A DNA stretch of 44,536 bases from Clostridia bacterium (GTDB lineage Bacteria > Bacillota > Clostridia > Oscillospirales > Acutalibacteraceae): assembly GCA_024404025.1 (NCBI GenBank), contig JAKSQP010000019.1, positions 1 to 44,536 on the forward strand, written 5' to 3'. Below the pieces are notes generated by a model. The model was not told the DNA's origin, ran no database searches, and saw nothing but the letters and a program-made list of their open reading frames with translations. Below, in pieces: positions 32,318 through 41,063 of the stretch. A program made the position numbers and the translations under genes. Numbering within the stretch: position 1 is the first letter of the stretch; each line of letters opens with the position of its first letter.

Positions 32318-33094
32318 TTATATTTCAAGCATAGATTTTTTAATTATTTTTGCTTTGCCCTTAAGAATGATTTCTCCGACAGGTGAAGCGGAAACCGAAA
32401 GAATTCCTCCCGGCTCTTTGAATGAAGCCTCAATTTGTCTGCCCTGCTCTGCCGCAAGTGCCATTCCGGCTGCCGAGCTTCCGCTGGCGCACGAGCTTTC
32501 CCAGAAAAGAGATGGCGGATTCCGCACATAAACGAGCGGAGAAAGCTCCATGCTTTCTTTATCAAGGAACATTACGCCCACGCAGTCTCTGCCGAGCTGA
32601 TCGCTCCATATTTTTATTGCTTCTTCGGCTGAAGCTTTTTCCATTCTGCCGTCGCAGACAAAATGGATTATGCTTCCGAAATCAACCGCAATGAAATCAT
32701 AATCCTTTGAATTATATGAGAGAACACATTTTTCAACCGAAATCGGCTTGGGCATTTCAGCTCTGCATATAAACTCATTCTCCGAAATTCTCTCGGCAGA
32801 AATGCCGACCTTGTTTTCAGCGCCCGAAACATCAAGAAGAAGCCTTCCTTCGCTGCCGGTTTCAGCGCCTTTTTCAAGCTGAATCAGAGCCGCAGTTGAA
32901 ATTGCCGCATTTCCGCAGAATTCACCGCCTGCCATGCGAAGCGAATTATTTCCGACAAAACCGACCTGCTCTGCGCACGGCTCTTTTTTCATCAGAAGCT
33001 CCGCAATTGCCGGCTGTTTTTCAACCGGAACTTCGCTTCTGACGAGAATCGTAATGTTTCCGGTCGGATCAATAAGATAATACTCAATAATCAT
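32318..33094 (-). CDS. DapF/CntK-like amino-acid racemase or epimerase
   Basis: 258 aa. Two-domain fold of the DapF superfamily with the two expected catalytic Cys: [11 protein letters not shown] (Cys60) and [13 protein letters not shown] (Cys202). Diaminopimelate epimerase has GNGxR and ACGTG at these sites; the FCGNA and SCASG form is nearer to CntK-type histidine racemases and related PLP-free racemases. It overlaps the ABC ATPase gene by ATGA and is the last gene of the SBP-permease-ATPase operon, so the transported amino acid may be its substrate or product. There are no opine synthesis genes beside it, which argues against a staphylopine-type pathway. Confidence 0.75.
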   Translation of the reverse strand: MIIEYYLIDPTGNITILVRSEVPVEKQPAIAELLMKKEPCAEQVGFVGNNSLRMAGGEFCGNAAISTAALIQLEKGAETGSEGRLLLDVSGAENKVGISAERISENEFICRAEMPKPISVEKCVLSYNSKDYDFIAVDFGSIIHFVCDGRMEKASAEEAIKIWSDQLGRDCVGVMFLDKESMELSPLVYVRNPPSLFWESSCASGSSAAGMALAAEQGRQIEASFKEPGGILSVSASPVGEIILKGKAKIIKKSMLEI

Positions 33095-33843
33095 TTGTTA
33101 TAATTACGCAGAAACTGCTTTGTGCGCTCGTTGGCGGTGTTGTCAAACACCTCTTCCGGTGTTCCCTGCTCAACGATAACGCCGTTATCCATAAAGATTA
33201 CTCTGTCGGAAACGGCCTTTGCGAAGCTCATTTCGTGAGTTACGATAACCATGGTCATTTTTTCGTCCGCAAGCTGCTTTATGACCTTAAGCACCTCTCC
33301 GGTAAGCTCCGGATCAAGAGCAGAGGTCGGCTCATCGAAAAACAGAATATCGGGCTTCATTGCAAGCGCTCTCGCAATTGAAACTCTCTGCTGCTGGCCG
33401 CCGGAAAGCATGCAGGGATAAGCATTTTCTTTATCAAGAAGACCCATTTTATCAAGAAGGACCCTGCACTCATTATAGACCTCGTTTTTATCCCTTTTCT
33501 GATTTGAAACAGGGGGGTCCATAAGATTTTTTATAACGCTGTAATGGGGAAAAAGATTGTAATTCTGAAAAACAAGCCCGAATCTGCTTCTGACGGAATT
33601 CAGATTTTTGGTATATTTTATTGACGAGCCTTCCATCCACGCTGCCTTCTCATCCGAATATGTAAGAGAGCCGGCATCCATGGTTTCAAGAAGAGTTGCA
33701 CAGCGGAGAAGGGTTGATTTTCCCGATCCGGATGGACCGATAATGGAAACGACTTCGCCCTTATCGACCTTGATCGAAATATCCTTGAGCACCTCAACAT
33801 TTTTGAAGGATTTTCTGACGTTTTTCATTTCAAGAACGCTCAT
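33091..33843 (-). CDS. Polar amino-acid ABC transporter, ATP-binding protein
   Basis: 250 aa with all ABC motifs: Walker [10 protein letters not shown] (~37), Q-loop FQNYNLFPH, signature LSGGQQQR, Walker [13 protein letters not shown] and H-loop VTHEM. It belongs to the GlnQ/HisP-type group. RBS AAGGAGG; starts 11 nt after the permease stop and overlaps the racemase. A segment after Walker A ([18 protein letters not shown]) is slightly longer than usual. Energises uptake of a polar amino acid. Confidence 0.95.
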   Translation of the reverse strand: MSVLEMKNVRKSFKNVEVLKDISIKVDKGEVVSIIGPSGSGKSTLLRCATLLETMDAGSLTYSDEKAAWMEGSSIKYTKNLNSVRSRFGLVFQNYNLFPHYSVIKNLMDPPVSNQKRDKNEVYNECRVLLDKMGLLDKENAYPCMLSGGQQQRVSIARALAMKPDILFFDEPTSALDPELTGEVLKVIKQLADEKMTMVIVTHEMSFAKAVSDRVIFMDNGVIVEQGTPEEVFDNTANERTKQFLRNYNK

Positions 33844-33854
33844 AACGATCCTCC

Positions 33855-34553
33855 TTAAATAGTGTAATAGCTCATAGACTTTTCGATTTTATCCATTACA
33901 AAGCCTATTATTGCATTGAAAACATAATAGAACACGCCCGCAACAACAAACGGAACAAAGCTCGTTTGCGAATTGGCGATCTGTTTGCCGATGGTAAACA
34001 TTTCCTGATATGAAACCGTAAATGCCATTGAGGTATCTTTAACAAGAGTAACGATTTCATTTGTAACGCTCGGAAGGATCCTGCGGATGACTTGCGGAAG
34101 AATGATCTTCATAAAGGTCTGAATTTTTGAATAACCGAGCACCTGAGCCGCTTCATACTGACCGACGGGCATTGATTCAAGTCCGCTGCGGTAAATTTCC
34201 GCAAAATATGAAGCATAGTTGATTGCAAACGCAACAACAACCGGCACAAGCTTGTTTTTGGAAATGCCTATATCAAGTCCGATTCCCAAATTATATGCCT
34301 CCGCAAGCTTATTGACTGCAACGGAAACATAATACGGTCCGTAGGTCACCGCAATAAGCTGAAGCATCAGAGGAGTGCCTCTCAGAACCGAAATAAAAAA
34401 TCTCGTGATTGCCGAAACAACCTTGAGCCTGCTTCTTCTGAGAAGGGCAACTATCATGCCGAGCGGAAGAGAGAAAAGCAATGTCAGGAAGAAAATGGCG
34501 CAGGTTTTTCCGAGACCCTCGCTCATTTTCAATATCATTGTCATTAAATCCAT
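33855..34553 (-). CDS. Polar amino-acid ABC transporter, permease
   Basis: 232 aa, about five membrane segments, HisM/GlnP type. The cytoplasmic EAA loop reads [20 protein letters not shown]. The N-terminus [20 protein letters not shown] and the end [20 protein letters not shown] are typical. RBS GAGGAA. A hairpin separates it from the upstream SBP gene, which should lower its expression relative to the binding protein. Confidence 0.92.
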   Translation of the reverse strand: MDLMTMILKMSEGLGKTCAIFFLTLLFSLPLGMIVALLRRSRLKVVSAITRFFISVLRGTPLMLQLIAVTYGPYYVSVAVNKLAEAYNLGIGLDIGISKNKLVPVVVAFAINYASYFAEIYRSGLESMPVGQYEAAQVLGYSKIQTFMKIILPQVIRRILPSVTNEIVTLVKDTSMAFTVSYQEMFTIGKQIANSQTSFVPFVVAGVFYYVFNAIIGFVMDKIEKSMSYYTI

Positions 34554-34578
34554 AAAAATTCCTCAAGTTTTTTCAGAC

Positions 34579-34618
34579 AAAATTCCCGAAGGCACATTCC
34601 TGCGCCTTCAGGAATTTT
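34579..34618 (-). terminator. Intercistronic hairpin (partial terminator)
   Basis: On the minus strand AAAATTCCTGAAGGC pairs with GCCTTCGGGAATTTT, followed by GTCTG. It lies between the SBP and permease genes, a common way to make more binding protein than permease. Confidence 0.7.
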
Positions 34619-34640
34619 TTCTGCTTATTTTACTGTCGGC

Positions 34641-35504
34641 TTATTTTTTTTCGTTAACATATTTTGCCGCAACGGGATAATCAACAAATACTGCATCAAC
34701 TGCGCCGCCTTCAAGCTCTGTGAAGCACTTAAGGAAGCTGTCGCAGGTAACAACGCTGCCGAATGTTGCCGAGAGAGAAGCAAGGTCGCCGTCATCAGCA
34801 AGAAGGGATTCGCCGGATGTGCCGAGCTGAACGGCTACGGTCTTGCCGGCAAGATCTGCCGATGAATTGATGCCGTTTGCTGCGTTAACAACAAGAACCT
34901 GCTCGCTGTCATAATAAGGTTCCGAAATAACGAAGCCTTGCTCTGTCATTGAGGGAAGAATTGTCATACCCGACCATACGCAGTCGCATTCGCTGGCATT
35001 AAGCTGAATAAGCTTCTGATCCCAGTTAACTCCGAATACATCGAATTCCCAGCCGAGAAGTTCGCAGGCTGCTTTGCAGATCTCAACATCAAAGCCGGTA
35101 TATTCGCCGTTGTCGCCCATATAGCTGAACGGATTATATTCAGGGTCAATACCCATAACGAATTTTCTTGCTTCGTAAGCCGAAAGATCGGCAGCTTCAG
35201 CGGTAAATCCATCCTGAAGATAAGTGAGATTATCAACAATATCGGGATACTTTGCGGCGATTTCCGCATAAGTTCCGTTGGCAACAAGGTTCTTGACTGC
35301 CGCAACGATTGCTGCGCATACATCATCCTCACCCTTGCGGAATGCGATGCCGTACTGTTCTTTGCCGAGATCTTCGTCAATGATTTTAAGCTCGTTCTTC
35401 TGAGGCTCTGTTTTTCCCGGTTCTTTCTCTGCTCCGCAGGCTGCACATGCGATAAGCATCATAACTGCAAGAATAATTGCAATGGCTCTTTTTATTTTTT
35501 TCAT
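34641..35504 (-). CDS. Amino-acid ABC substrate-binding lipoprotein, circularly permuted
   Basis: 287 aa with a lipoprotein signal (LIACAAC, Cys20 or Cys23). The SBP family 3 fold is present but in a new order. Residues of about 38-95 (LKIIDEDLG, EQYGIAFRKGEDD, GTYAEIAAKYPDI) correspond to the normal C-terminal end of the family. Residues of about 112-287 (FVMGIDPEYNPFSYMGD, GFDVEICKAACELLGW, VWSGMTILPSMTEQ, YYDSEQVLVV, GKTVAVQLGTSGE, VDAVFVDYPVAAKYV) are the normal start and middle, and the protein stops where the C-terminal piece would begin. No residues seem lost. First gene of its operon, with a strong promoter. Confidence 0.85.
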   Translation of the reverse strand: MKKIKRAIAIILAVMMLIACAACGAEKEPGKTEPQKNELKIIDEDLGKEQYGIAFRKGEDDVCAAIVAAVKNLVANGTYAEIAAKYPDIVDNLTYLQDGFTAEAADLSAYEARKFVMGIDPEYNPFSYMGDNGEYTGFDVEICKAACELLGWEFDVFGVNWDQKLIQLNASECDCVWSGMTILPSMTEQGFVISEPYYDSEQVLVVNAANGINSSADLAGKTVAVQLGTSGESLLADDGDLASLSATFGSVVTCDSFLKCFTELEGGAVDAVFVDYPVAAKYVNEKK

Positions 35505-35534
35505 AATACCGTTTCCTTTCTGTTTTGTGTTATC

Positions 35535-35563
35535 ATTTTAGCACGCTAAAGCGATAATGTCAA
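35535..35563 (-). promoter_or_regulatory. Promoter and palindromic operator of the amino-acid ABC operon
   Basis: On the minus strand TTGACA (35563-35558), 17 nt, TAAAAT (35540-35535). An inverted repeat with arms TTTAGC and GCTAAA (35537-35550) covers the spacer and the -10 box, as expected for a repressor site. The regulator is not identified. Confidence 0.8.
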
Positions 35564-35614
35564 GGATTTTTTAAAAATATGCTTTGTTCGACACCGTTAA
35601 CGGCCAAATAATTC

Positions 35615-35643
35615 TTGTATTGAAAAATTTTATATGATAAACT
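35615..35643 (+). promoter_or_regulatory. Promoter of the GH78 gene
   Basis: TTGTAT (35615-35620), 17 nt, TAAACT (35638-35643), 22 nt before the ATG, with AAAGGAG in between. Confidence 0.65.
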
Positions 35644-35665
35644 ATTTAAAAAGGAGCTGATAATT

Positions 35666-37645
35666 ATGTCAGGCAAAGCAAAATGGATATGGTATCCTGC
35701 CGAATATGAGACCTATCATCACAAGCTTCTCTCCTGCCGCAGGCAGGAATACGGCTGCGATTACCCCTGCCAGTGGTATATTGCAAATACCGAACTGAGT
35801 GTAAGATTCTTTAAGACATTCACTGCCGAAAAAGATACATGTATAAGGATAATTACTCATTCAAAGGGAATGGTCCGCACAAGGAACGGACTGAAACCGG
35901 TCAACGAAGATATTTTTATCGAAAAGGGCGAGCAGCAGATATGCGTTGACCTTTATGATATGAACGGCTTCTGCGCTTTATATCTCGACAGCGAATATGT
36001 TGTCAGCGACGAAAGCTGGACGACCGACCTTCACGACAGCCGCTTTATCAATGCGGCCTGCGAGCCGCGCCTCACTTCTCCCGAAGATGATCCGAGAAAA
36101 TTTCCGTTTGTATATGAAGAGATCCTTCCCGTTTCATCGGAAGAGATCAACGGCGGCAGACTTTATGATTTCGGCAAAGAAATGTTCGGCATAATTGAAT
36201 TTGAAAAAACCGTTGACGGAATGTTCATTTCATACGGCGAATCAAGGGAAGAAGCGCTCGACAAGGTAAATTCCGTTGTTCACGAGCGTCTTTCGGCGTC
36301 TGATGAGAAAAGAAGACCCGCAAGAGCTTTCAGATATATTTTTATCACAAGCGAAAGCGGAGAATTTCCACGCTTCACCGCCGAATATGAATATCTGCCG
36401 ATAAAGGACAAGGCTTCTTTCAGATGCGAAAACGAAACCGTCAACAAAATCTGGGATTTATGTTCCCGCACATTCCATCTGAATTCAAGAGAATTTTTCC
36501 TTGACGGCATCAAGCGTGACCGCTGGGTATGGTCGGGCGACGCATATCAGTCATATATGATAAATAATTATCTCTATGCCGACCGAGAAATCACAAAACG
36601 CACCATAACCGCTCTTTTCGGCAAGCCTCCATACAAAACACACATAAACACCATCAACGATTATTCGGCTTATCTCATTATTTCCGTGCTTGATTATTAT
36701 GAAGCAACAGGCGACCTGAAATTCGTTGAAGCCATTTGGGAAAAGGCAAAAGCTCTTTATGATTTCATTGTTTCACGGCTTGATGAAAGAGGCTATGTTG
36801 TGGGACTTTACGGCGACTGGATTTTCATTGACTGGGGCAAAGTCGATAAGCAGGGAGCAGTCTGCGCAGAGCAGATCCTTCTGTGGAAAACCTGCCTTTC
36901 AATGCAGAAGCTTTCATCTCTTCTCGGAGAAGGCGGCGATTATCTTTCAAGAGCCGAAACGCTCAAGGAAAACATTATCCGTGATTTCTGGAGAGAAGAT
37001 AAAAAGGCATTCATTGATTCTTTTGATTCGGGCAAAGAACAGATCTCAAGGCAGAGCAATGTTTTTGCGATTCTCTATGAAATAGTTGATTCCGCCCGTG
37101 CCGAAGAAATATTTGAAAATGTGCTTGAAAATGATGATATTCCGGCAATCACAACGCCCTATTTCAAGCTTTATGAGCTTATGGCGATCTGCAAGCTCGG
37201 CAGAACAGAAGAAATGCAGAACTATCTCGAAAGCTATTGGGGAAAAATGCTCTCTCTCGGCGCAACATCGGTCTGGGAGCAGTTTGATCCGAACGAAAAC
37301 GGCACGGAGCATTACGCAATGTACGGCGGAAAATATGCCCGCTCTCTCTGCCACGCCTGGGGAAGCGGTCCGATCCTTCTGCTCGGAAAATATGTTTGCG
37401 GCGTATCTCCGGCTTCAACCGGATATGAAACCTTCGTTGTTGAGCCGAAGCCGGGAAAATATTCCTCGTTTTCTGCGGATGTGCCCGTCAACAAGGGCGT
37501 TGTTCACATTGAATTCAATGAGAAATCCGTTTGCGCATCTGCGGATGTTGAGGGCGGAACGCTTATTTTCAACGGCAAAAAGGTCAATATTCCGAAAAAC
37601 GGAACCGCCGAGATCCGATATAACGAAAAGTTTACAACTTGTTAA
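35666..37645 (+). CDS. GH78 alpha-L-rhamnosidase-like enzyme
   Basis: 659 aa, no signal peptide, RBS AAGGAG. An N-terminal beta domain (KAKWIWYP, ~5) is followed by the (alpha/alpha)6 barrel from about residue 255. It contains FFLDGIKRDRWVWSGDAYQS (~276) with the acidic catalytic cluster, YGDWIFIDWGK, and TSVWEQFDPNENGTEHYAM (~535) with the presumed general base Glu. The end is a beta domain (VEPKPGKYSSFSADVPVNKG). GH78 enzymes release alpha-L-rhamnose from plant pectin, flavonoid glycosides or bacterial polysaccharide. At 659 aa it is shorter than the 900-residue multi-domain members. Cytoplasmic. Confidence 0.85.
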   Translation: MSGKAKWIWYPAEYETYHHKLLSCRRQEYGCDYPCQWYIANTELSVRFFKTFTAEKDTCIRIITHSKGMVRTRNGLKPVNEDIFIEKGEQQICVDLYDMNGFCALYLDSEYVVSDESWTTDLHDSRFINAACEPRLTSPEDDPRKFPFVYEEILPVSSEEINGGRLYDFGKEMFGIIEFEKTVDGMFISYGESREEALDKVNSVVHERLSASDEKRRPARAFRYIFITSESGEFPRFTAEYEYLPIKDKASFRCENETVNKIWDLCSRTFHLNSREFFLDGIKRDRWVWSGDAYQSYMINNYLYADREITKRTITALFGKPPYKTHINTINDYSAYLIISVLDYYEATGDLKFVEAIWEKAKALYDFIVSRLDERGYVVGLYGDWIFIDWGKVDKQGAVCAEQILLWKTCLSMQKLSSLLGEGGDYLSRAETLKENIIRDFWREDKKAFIDSFDSGKEQISRQSNVFAILYEIVDSARAEEIFENVLENDDIPAITTPYFKLYELMAICKLGRTEEMQNYLESYWGKMLSLGATSVWEQFDPNENGTEHYAMYGGKYARSLCHAWGSGPILLLGKYVCGVSPASTGYETFVVEPKPGKYSSFSADVPVNKGVVHIEFNEKSVCASADVEGGTLIFNGKKVNIPKNGTAEIRYNEKFTTC

Positions 37646-37705
37646 CCGATTTTTCCGTGTTTTAATATAAAATATTTTTATTAAAAGAATCGGGAGCGGA
37701 TAATA

Positions 37706-38596
37706 TTGCTTGGATATGTCAGAGCATATAAAGCGGAACTGAAGGTCAGAGATTATGAGCTTTACAGAGGCATTTACTGTTCTCTCTGCCGTGCCCTCGG
37801 CAGAAACTATTCTCCGTTTTCCCAGCTCTTATTAAGCTATGATTTTACTCTGGCCGCAATGATAAGGCTCGCCGTTTCCGAAAACGGATGCACCTTTTCG
37901 CAGAAGAGATGCCCGTATAACCCCGCAAAGAAATGCCTTGACTGCTCAAAAAAAGAAATTTTCGATATCTGCGCTCACGCCGTGATCATAACGGCATATT
38001 ATAAAGTCATTGACAATATTGAAGATTCAAAAGGGCTGAAAAAACTTGCGGCAATCCTGCTGTATCCGTTTATTGCCCTGATGCACAAAAAGGCAAAAAG
38101 ACTTGCTCCCGAAATTGAAAACGCTGTTTCGCAGGCTATGAAAATGCAGAGCGAAGCGGAAACAAAGCAGAACATCGGAATTGATGAAGCCGCCCACCCG
38201 AGCGCCGACGCCCTCGGAAAAATTTTCGCCCTGGATTCCGGCGAAAATCAGGATTCGCTTTATCGCTTCGGTTATATGGTCGGCAGGTTCATATATATTC
38301 TTGATGCCGCCGATGATATTGAAGACGATATAAAGCATAAAAGCTTCAATCCGTTCAAAAACGATTATCCCGGTCTTTCTTCTGAAGGGAGCGGAAAAGA
38401 ATTCGCAGACAGAATCGAAAAAATGCTTAATCTCACGCAGTCACAGATCCTTGAAGCGTTTGATGCCATTAAAGTTGAAAGATTCGGAAGCATTATTGAA
38501 AATATCAGCCTTGACGGCCTTGGCGCAAGCGCCGAAGCCGTTCTCGGAAAATACAGAGGCAAAGCGGAAAAGCAAAAAAGTTTTTCGGTCAGATGA
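37706..38596 (+). CDS. DUF5685 family protein
   Basis: 296 aa from a TTG at 37706 behind GGGAGCGG (family starts read M-GYVR). The N-terminus LGYVRAYKAELKVRDYELYRGIYCSLCRALG is diagnostic. Cysteines in SLCRALG, RCPYNPAKKCLDC suggest a metal site. The rest is helical, with two acidic clusters YKVIDNIEDSKG (~105) and YILDAADDIEDD (~205), spaced like the Asp-rich motifs of class I isoprenoid synthases. That likeness is my inference; function is not established. It starts a three-gene operon with the J-like protein and a membrane protein. Confidence 0.8.
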   Translation: MLGYVRAYKAELKVRDYELYRGIYCSLCRALGRNYSPFSQLLLSYDFTLAAMIRLAVSENGCTFSQKRCPYNPAKKCLDCSKKEIFDICAHAVIITAYYKVIDNIEDSKGLKKLAAILLYPFIALMHKKAKRLAPEIENAVSQAMKMQSEAETKQNIGIDEAAHPSADALGKIFALDSGENQDSLYRFGYMVGRFIYILDAADDIEDDIKHKSFNPFKNDYPGLSSEGSGKEFADRIEKMLNLTQSQILEAFDAIKVERFGSIIENISLDGLGASAEAVLGKYRGKAEKQKSFSVR

Positions 38597-38605
38597 GGTG
38601 ACAGA

Positions 38606-39178
38606 ATGAAAAATCCATACGATATTCTCGGCGTTCCGATGAATGCATCTCCCGAGCAGATTGATGCCGCCTACCGTGAGCAAATGCGCATTTCTGCAAA
38701 TGACAGCCGCAGAATAGATGAATTGAATCAGGCCTATGATGCGATCATTCTGAATTCCGGCTCGCAGGGCAATTACACTTCCGCAGGCAACTATGCCTAT
38801 TATTCCGGAGCGGATTATTCCGATGTCCGTTCAAAAATAAACCTCAACCGGCTTGAAGATGCGCAGGTCATTCTTGACGGCATTCCCGAAGGAAGCCGTG
38901 ACGCACAATGGTATTATCTCAAGGGCATCATCCAGCACAAAAGAGGCTGGCTTGAAGAAGCGGCAAAGAATTTTCGCATTGCCTGCAATATGGACCCCTC
39001 AAACGAAACATTCAGAGCGGCATATAACAATGTAAGCAATGCGCAGAACGGCGGATACAGAACCGAGCGCAGATCTTCACGCAGCTCCGGCTGCTCTGCC
39101 TGCGATATATGCGAGGGTCTTATCTGTGCGGACTGCTGCTGCGAATGCCTCGGCGGAGACCTTATTTCATGCTGCTGA
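38606..39178 (+). CDS. J-domain-like protein lacking HPD, with TPR-like segment and Cys-rich tail
   Basis: 190 aa, RBS GAGGTGA. The start NPYDILGVPMNASPEQIDAA matches helix I-II of a J-domain, but the HPD tripeptide is absent (YREQMRISANDSRRIDELN), so it should not stimulate an Hsp70 in the normal way. Residues of about 78-145 look like a tetratricopeptide-type helical repeat (AQWYYLKGIIQHKRGWLEEA). The tail is Cys-rich (GCSACDICEGLICADCCCEC), likely a metal-binding or lipidated end. Ten bases after DUF5685 and 12 before the membrane protein; a linked function is inferred. Confidence 0.8.
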   Translation: MKNPYDILGVPMNASPEQIDAAYREQMRISANDSRRIDELNQAYDAIILNSGSQGNYTSAGNYAYYSGADYSDVRSKINLNRLEDAQVILDGIPEGSRDAQWYYLKGIIQHKRGWLEEAAKNFRIACNMDPSNETFRAAYNNVSNAQNGGYRTERRSSRSSGCSACDICEGLICADCCCECLGGDLISCC

Positions 39179-39190
39179 TGAGGAACTGAA

Positions 39191-39724
39191 ATGAAACAAA
39201 GTTCAAAATGTGCGCTCGGCGGCATTGTTGCCGCCCTTTCGCTTGTAATGATGATATCCGTTGCGATTATTCCGTTTCTGACCTATGCGCTCCCTGCCGC
39301 AGCAGGGCTTCTGATAGTTATAATCGTTATGGAAATTGATAAGAAATGGGCATTCGGAGTTTACTGCACGGTTGCAATTCTCGGAATGCTTCTCGTGCCC
39401 GATAAAGAGGTTGCCGTAATGTATCTCGCCTTTTTCGGATATTATCCGATTCTCAAAGCGGTTACGGAATCAAAGCTCCCCGCAGCGATCGGGTGGATGG
39501 TAAAAGTTGCATCATTCGTCGGCACAATGGTTATTTCCTATTTCCTTATGATAAAATTTATGGGTGTTACCATTGACGAGGTTGACGAAATCGGCATCAT
39601 CGCCATTCCGCTTCTTTTAGGACTCGGGACATTTGCTTTTGTGATTTATGACATTGCGCTCACAAAGCTCATTACACTTTACATCGCAAAATGGAGAAAA
39701 TATTTCAGAAGATATTTTAAATAG
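39191..39724 (+). CDS. Integral membrane protein, third gene of the DUF5685 operon
   Basis: 177 aa with about five or six membrane segments (GGIVAALSLVMMISVAIIPF, LPAAAGLLIVIIVMEI, FGVYCTVAILGMLLVP, ASFVGTMVISYFLMIKF, IIAIPLLLGLGTFAFVIYDI) and a basic C-terminus (KWRKYFRRYFK). The small helical layout resembles S-components of ECF transporters, but I see no binding motif and do not assign one. RBS GAGGAA; co-transcribed with the two genes before it. Confidence 0.75.
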   Translation: MKQSSKCALGGIVAALSLVMMISVAIIPFLTYALPAAAGLLIVIIVMEIDKKWAFGVYCTVAILGMLLVPDKEVAVMYLAFFGYYPILKAVTESKLPAAIGWMVKVASFVGTMVISYFLMIKFMGVTIDEVDEIGIIAIPLLLGLGTFAFVIYDIALTKLITLYIAKWRKYFRRYFK

Positions 39725-39727
39725 TCC

Positions 39728-39756
39728 TTGTATTTTCCATAAAAATAAATTATAAT
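39728..39756 (+). promoter_or_regulatory. Promoter of the Gfo/Idh-GlcNAc kinase-GH4 operon
   Basis: TTGTAT (39728-39733), 17 nt, TATAAT (39751-39756), 34 nt before the ATG. It lies right after the stop of the membrane protein gene. Confidence 0.8.
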
Positions 39757-39790
39757 ATATTACTCGAAAGAACTCTTGGGGTGAATTGAT

Positions 39791-41053
39791 ATGAAGGAAA
39801 TTGTAAAAATAGGTTTTGTAGGTCTCGGCGGCAGAGGGCAGGGTAATCTTCGTGAGCTTCTCAATGTTGACGGAGTTATTGTTCCTGCCGTATGCGATAA
39901 ATATGAAGACAGAGCAAACAGAGGCAGAGAAATAGTTGAAGAAATCACTGGCACAGCTCCCGATGTTTATCTCGACTATAAAGAGCTTCTTGCCAGAGAT
40001 GATATTGATGCCGTTTTCTGCTGCACAACATGGATTACTCACGCCCGCATCGGCATTGATGCAATGAGAGCCGGCAAACATGTCGGATTTGAAGTCGGAG
40101 GCGCAGCAAGCATTGAAGAATGCTGGCAGCTTGTCAGAGCAAGCGAAGAAACCGGCAAATTCTGTATGCTTCTTGAAAACTGCTGCTACGACAGAAGCGA
40201 AATGGCTATTTTCAATATGATTAAAAAAGGTCTTTTCGGCGACCTTATTCACATGCAGGGCGGCTATCAGCACGACCTTCGTGATGAAATCAGCCTCGGA
40301 AGAGAAAACCGCCACGGCAGACTCTTCAATTTTCAGCACAGAAACGGTGAGCTTTATCCGACCCATCAGTTCGGCCCGATTTCGAAGGCACTCAGCATAA
40401 ACAGAGGCAACAGATATATCTCCCTCTCTTCATTTGCAACAAAATCAAAAGGCCTCAATGAATGGATAAAGAAAAACAAGGGCGAGGATTATGACCTTGC
40501 CGATTATGAATTCAACCAGGGCGATATTATTACGACTGTTCTCAAAACCGCTGACGGTCAGACAGTTGTTCTTACTCACGACTGCTCACTTCCCAGGCCT
40601 TATTCGAGAGGTTACAGAGTTCAGGGAACCGGCGGCATTTATATGGAAGACGGAGAGGTCATTTACCTTGAAGGCATCTCCCATGAAAACAAGAATCATT
40701 GGACTCACGAATGGGAAAGCTTTGATAAATATCAGGAAGAATATGAGCATCCTCTCTGGAAGAAATACAGAATTGACGGCGTTCACGAGGGCGGACACGG
40801 AGGCATGGACTTCCTTGTTATAAGCGCATTCATCGAAGCGGTCAAGATAGGCTCTCAGCCTCCCATTGATGTTTATGACACGGCAACCTGGATGGCGGTA
40901 ACCTGCCTTTCGGAGCAGTCGATAGCAATCGGCGGCGCTCCCGTTCCGTTCCCGGATTTCACAAACGGAATGTGGATTGACCGTGAACCGTACAGAAGAG
41001 GAATATTCTGCCTTGAAGAAGTCTGCGAGGATTTCTTTAAAGAAGAGAAATAA
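39791..41053 (+). CDS. Gfo/Idh/MocA oxidoreductase, GH109-like
   Basis: 420 aa, RBS TTGGGGTGA. Rossmann start KIGFVGLGGRGQGN (~6), then DAVFCCTTWITHARIGIDAM, GKHVGFEVGG and MLLENCCYDRSEMAIFNMIKKG. The segment IHMQGGYQHDLRDEI (~150) and GELYPTHQFGPISKAL (~185) resemble GH109 alpha-N-acetylgalactosaminidases, which use NAD+ in an oxidation-elimination route. A plain sugar dehydrogenase is the alternative. Cytoplasmic. First gene of an operon with a GlcNAc kinase and GH4, all of which fit amino-sugar or phospho-sugar breakdown. Confidence 0.8.
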   Translation: MKEIVKIGFVGLGGRGQGNLRELLNVDGVIVPAVCDKYEDRANRGREIVEEITGTAPDVYLDYKELLARDDIDAVFCCTTWITHARIGIDAMRAGKHVGFEVGGAASIEECWQLVRASEETGKFCMLLENCCYDRSEMAIFNMIKKGLFGDLIHMQGGYQHDLRDEISLGRENRHGRLFNFQHRNGELYPTHQFGPISKALSINRGNRYISLSSFATKSKGLNEWIKKNKGEDYDLADYEFNQGDIITTVLKTADGQTVVLTHDCSLPRPYSRGYRVQGTGGIYMEDGEVIYLEGISHENKNHWTHEWESFDKYQEEYEHPLWKKYRIDGVHEGGHGGMDFLVISAFIEAVKIGSQPPIDVYDTATWMAVTCLSEQSIAIGGAPVPFPDFTNGMWIDREPYRRGIFCLEEVCEDFFKEEK

Positions 41054-41063
41054 GGAGAAAAAA

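Noticed and set aside
32318..33094. Assignment as diaminopimelate epimerase (dapF)
   Set aside because: The active-site surroundings (EFCGNA and SCASGS) and the transporter operon differ from housekeeping DapF, so only the superfamily is assigned.
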